Part shown: piece after piece, positions 61,494 to 64,000 of the stretch
Layout of the letters: the number at the start of each line of letters is the position of its first letter
How positions within the stretch are numbered: position 1 is the first letter of the stretch
Assembly: GCA_019973155.2 (NCBI GenBank)
Contig: BPQB01000034.1
Coordinates: 276,679-340,678 of the forward strand
Reading direction: 5' to 3'
Source: Phanerochaete sordida
Taxonomy: Eukaryota > Basidiomycota > Agaricomycetes > Polyporales > Phanerochaetaceae
DNA: 64,000 bases
Notes under the pieces: model-generated
Database searches by the model: none
Seen by the model: the letters and a program-made list of their open reading frames with translations, nothing else
Told to the model about the DNA's origin: nothing
Made by a program: the position numbers and the translations under genes

Positions 61494-62249
61494 TCAATGA
61501 CACGCCATCCCCCGATCCGTACCCCCCGCGCCCGCCAAGACCGCGTCGACGTCCATGCGCGCGTTGAACACGAAGTGCCCCACGGCCGCGCCCGCGACCG
61601 TCGCAAGAATCAGATACGCCTGCAACGCCCACGTTCAGCATGAGAAACCAGCACAAGGCTACGGCGCGCGAGCACGGCGCGCGACGCACGTTGTACGTCA
61701 TGAACACGAGCATGAGGAAGAACGACAGGAACACCTGCGCGCCGTACAGCAGCGCGCGGCCCGCGCGCAGCGCGTCCGGCACGCGCACCCTGTGCCCCGC
61801 CGTCAGCATCGCAGGCCTATAGCCAAGCGCGGCACGCACCCTGGACGCGCCGCCGCACGCGCGCTGGAGAGCAGCGGCGCGGCCTCGTCGTCCTGCGCGC
61901 TCGGCGCCTTCTGCGTTCGTGCTGTGTTGAGGTGTGTGGCGATGCGCGCGTCGGCGACGCCCTGCGCCGCGCGGAGGCCCTCGAAGAGCACGCCGAGCGC
62001 GGCGATGGCGGCGCAGGAGAGCGCGAATGTGGTCGTGGAGGAGATGTGCCAGGCGCGGAAGACGATGCATGTGTTTTCTATCTGGGTGTTCCTGTTTGGG
62101 TGCACGGGGTGAGGGGAGGGGAGGGGGGGGGAGGTGGGGTGGGGGAGGAGGGAGGAGGGCGCGCACCAGAGCATGTTCATTGCGCAGCGGCGCATGGGCG
62201 GGGCTGCGGTTTGCATGGTGTGTTGGATGTTCGACACGATTTGGCTCAT
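61494..62249 (-). CDS. Ctr-type copper transporter
   Basis: Trimeric copper(I) channel of the Ctr family. From ATG 62249: MSQIVSNIQHTM, then the fungal Ctr signature CAMNMLWNTQIENTCIVFRAWHI. The first transmembrane span is FALSCAAIAALGVLFEGL. The variable loop carries DDEAAPLLSS. The second span reads GAQVFLSFFLMLVFMTYN with the MxxxM copper filter, and the third reads AYLILATVAGAAVGHFVF with the GxxxG packing motif. Introns lie after MLW (acceptor near 62097) and after MTYN (acceptor near 61624). The join between the loop and the second span (61817-61861) needs either a 44 nt intron with a GC donor or a frameshift. The presence of a potential Met-Met metal site at the N-terminus fits vacuolar or plasma membrane types alike. 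Confidence 0.85.
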
Positions 62250-62883
62250 GGCTGCGATACTCCGGGTGCTGTGCTCGAGCTGTTGTGCCTCCACGCCGCA
62301 GGGGATGGTGACAGTCCGTGCGAGAGGCCCAACAAGGCCTCTGACCGCAGCGCAGGCTATAAGAAGGTGCAGATAGGCCTTGTCGGGAGCACGGCCCGAT
62401 CAAGGGCGGGCGGGGCAGATGCGCTTTCCAGTGTCGCGCTAGCCTCGCTCTGTCGTGCTATGGCGCTGCCCCCGACACGCCTGAGTGAGGCAGAAGAGCG
62501 GTTTGGGGACCAGGTGACCAGCCGTATCCGTAAGTATTTGGGCCGCTCAACTGGCGTGCTGTCCTCATTCTTATCGGGGGTATCCCTGCTGCCTGAGCAG
62601 AGCAGAGCAGGCATGCAGGGCCCGTTCACGGCAGGGTAGCGCGCTGCAGACATGGAAGTCGGGCGTGGACGTGGATTGGTTCGACCAGCCGAGAGGCCCG
62701 AGACTGAACCGTTCCAGGCGCTAGAGCTCTGCACGTGCAGGCGCCACGAAGGCCTCGGCGATCATTTTGTACCCGGTCTTGCCGAACCGCATGCGCTGTC
62801 CCAACGCTGCCCACATCTTCACCCAGAAAGTTGGCAAGAAAAGTTTTATTTGTGGTAACAACACAGCGCAGTTGCTATGTGCG

Positions 62884-64000
62884 TTACGCTTCGAGGAACT
62901 TCACGTCTCTCCAGTACCTCATCCATGCCCGCACATGCTGCTCGTTCACCGGGGCGAGCTCCCGCACTGATGGACAGAACGCCCTCAGCTTCTGGCTCTC
63001 GTGCGTCGAGAAGCCTCCTGCTTCCAGCGCGACGTCTTCGGGGACGCTGTGAAGGCTGCGGCGGTCGATGCCAAACGCTCGGAAGTAATCGAGGATCTTG
63101 AGAGCAGGCTGGCCCTCTGTGAGTCGACGATCTGTACCTCAGCGACAGTGGGGACTTACGATGCGTTCCAAGTCTTCCTGCGTCGCGCCGTCGGCAGCGC
63201 GCTCGAGCGCTTCGAGCCACCAGCTGTAGGGCACGACGGCGAGTGGCTTGTCGCCCAGGCATGCGTTGATGTCGCCCATGACCTGCTTCCAGGCGACGGG
63301 CCGGGGGTGCACGGCGTTCACCAGCGTGGGCATCTCCTCTTGCGACAGCACGATGTCTCGGATGATGTCTGCCACGGCGTCCATGGGGATCCAGGAGACA
63401 GTCTAGAAGGTGTCGTACGTCAGAGGAGATGAGGAGCTGCAGACAGAGCTAGACGCACCCCATCGAGCTCGGGCAGCTTGCCCAGGGCGATGCTCGACTT
63501 GACGAGGATGGGCACCCACTCGCTGGTACCCCACGCCCCGGTCGCCGCCGCGCCGCACACCTGTCCGATGCGCAGCGACATGCACTGCAGCCCGCGCTCC
63601 GCCGCGCGCGCCAGCAGCTAGCCCACCCATCAGCACACACAGTGGCACAGCGCGCAACGACGCAGACGCACGTTCTCCCCGACGAACTTCGACGAGCCGT
63701 AGCCGGTGCCGACCGAGAGCGCGGGGTCCGCGAGCGGCGCCTCGGGCACGGGCCCGCGCGCGACGTCCCAGTCCTGCGCGGCCGACACGGACGAGACGAA
63801 GACGAGCCGCGCGCCGCGCGCCGCGCCCGCGCAGACGTCGACGAGCCGCCGCGTGCCCGCGACGTGCGTCTCGAACGACGGCAGCGCGAGGTTGAAGTCG
63901 ACGCGCCACGCGTTGTGCACGACGTGCGTCACCTCTGCCTGAAGCTGCACACAGCGGGCCGTCAGCGGCGCGCGGGCGCGGGGGGGGGGGGGGGGGAAGG
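62884..64000 (-). CDS. C-terminal thioester reductase domain of an NRPS-like/aminoadipate reductase-type enzyme (partial)
   Basis: Reductive-release domain (NAD-binding type 4, extended short-chain fold) as found at the end of basidiomycete adenylate-forming reductases. Only the last part is in the window. The sequence reads VTHVVHNAWRVDFNLALPSFE, RLVFVSSVSAA, then GYGSSKFVGEN with the YxxxK catalytic pair. After an intron it reads LRIGQVCGAAATGAWGTSEWVPIL, then TVSWIPMDAVADIIRDI and LVNAVHPRPVAWKQVM. It ends RELAPVNEQHVRAWMRYWRDVKFLEA at the stop at 62884. The upstream adenylation and carrier domains would lie beyond base 64000. Whether it makes an aldehyde or alcohol, and from which acid, cannot be told. 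Confidence 0.85.
63980..63996. repeat. 17-base G homopolymer at window end
   Basis: A run of 17 G on the plus strand is C on the coding strand of the reductase gene. It falls in the pyrimidine tract of an intron whose acceptor (GTGTGCAG) is at about 63943-63950, so it does not disturb the reading frame. Confidence 0.7.

Overview
The window is nuclear DNA from a filamentous basidiomycete, most likely an Agaricomycete. The support is: GC-rich coding sequence, genes broken by many 45-65 nt GT-AG introns, a basidiomycete-type nitrate reductase, a WOPR transcription factor, an NRPS-like thioester reductase domain, and two FunK1 kinases, a family expanded in Agaricomycetes. I found no rRNA, convincing tRNA, CRISPR array or prokaryotic feature. 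Exon structures were worked out by hand from splice motifs, reading phase and remembered family signatures. No alignment or gene predictor was run.

Layout. 1-6402: two tail-to-head tRNA synthetase genes on the minus strand (cytosolic ProRS, cut by the window edge; mitochondrial-type IleRS). 7001-12354: a B-type cyclin converging on an Rmd1/DUF155 membrane protein, with a broken fragment of a Swc5 gene between them. 12958-20479: an unrecognised membrane-anchored coiled-coil protein and a DNAJC11-like J-protein. About 3 kb without a recognisable gene follows. 23676-37024: WOPR regulator, MutY glycosylase, Surf4/Erv29 cargo receptor, Enp2/NOL10 ribosome biogenesis factor, an unknown coiled-coil protein and an MDR-type double-bond reductase.

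38021-47861: nitronate monooxygenase, a DJ-1/PfpI protein, a decayed membrane-protein gene, a gene-poor stretch, and an intron-rich assimilatory nitrate reductase. Nitronate monooxygenase and nitrate reductase both release nitrite, but no nitrate transporter or nitrite reductase is visible here, so a nitrogen cluster is only suggested. 48172-49094: the intact Swc5 (BCNT-C) gene. 49402-57960: a tandem duplication of about 4.4 kb per unit, each unit carrying a FunK1 kinase gene with a long Lys/Ala/Pro-rich, histone H1-like C-terminal tail; the 5' end of one copy has decayed. 59595-64000: a zinc polyol/alcohol dehydrogenase, a Ctr-type copper transporter, and the C-terminal reductase part of an NRPS-like enzyme running off the window.

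The most unusual items are the H1-tailed FunK1 pair, the Swc5 relic 38 kb from its parent, two consecutive micro-exons of 10 and 11 nt in the nitrate reductase, and GC-AG introns in two neighbouring genes.
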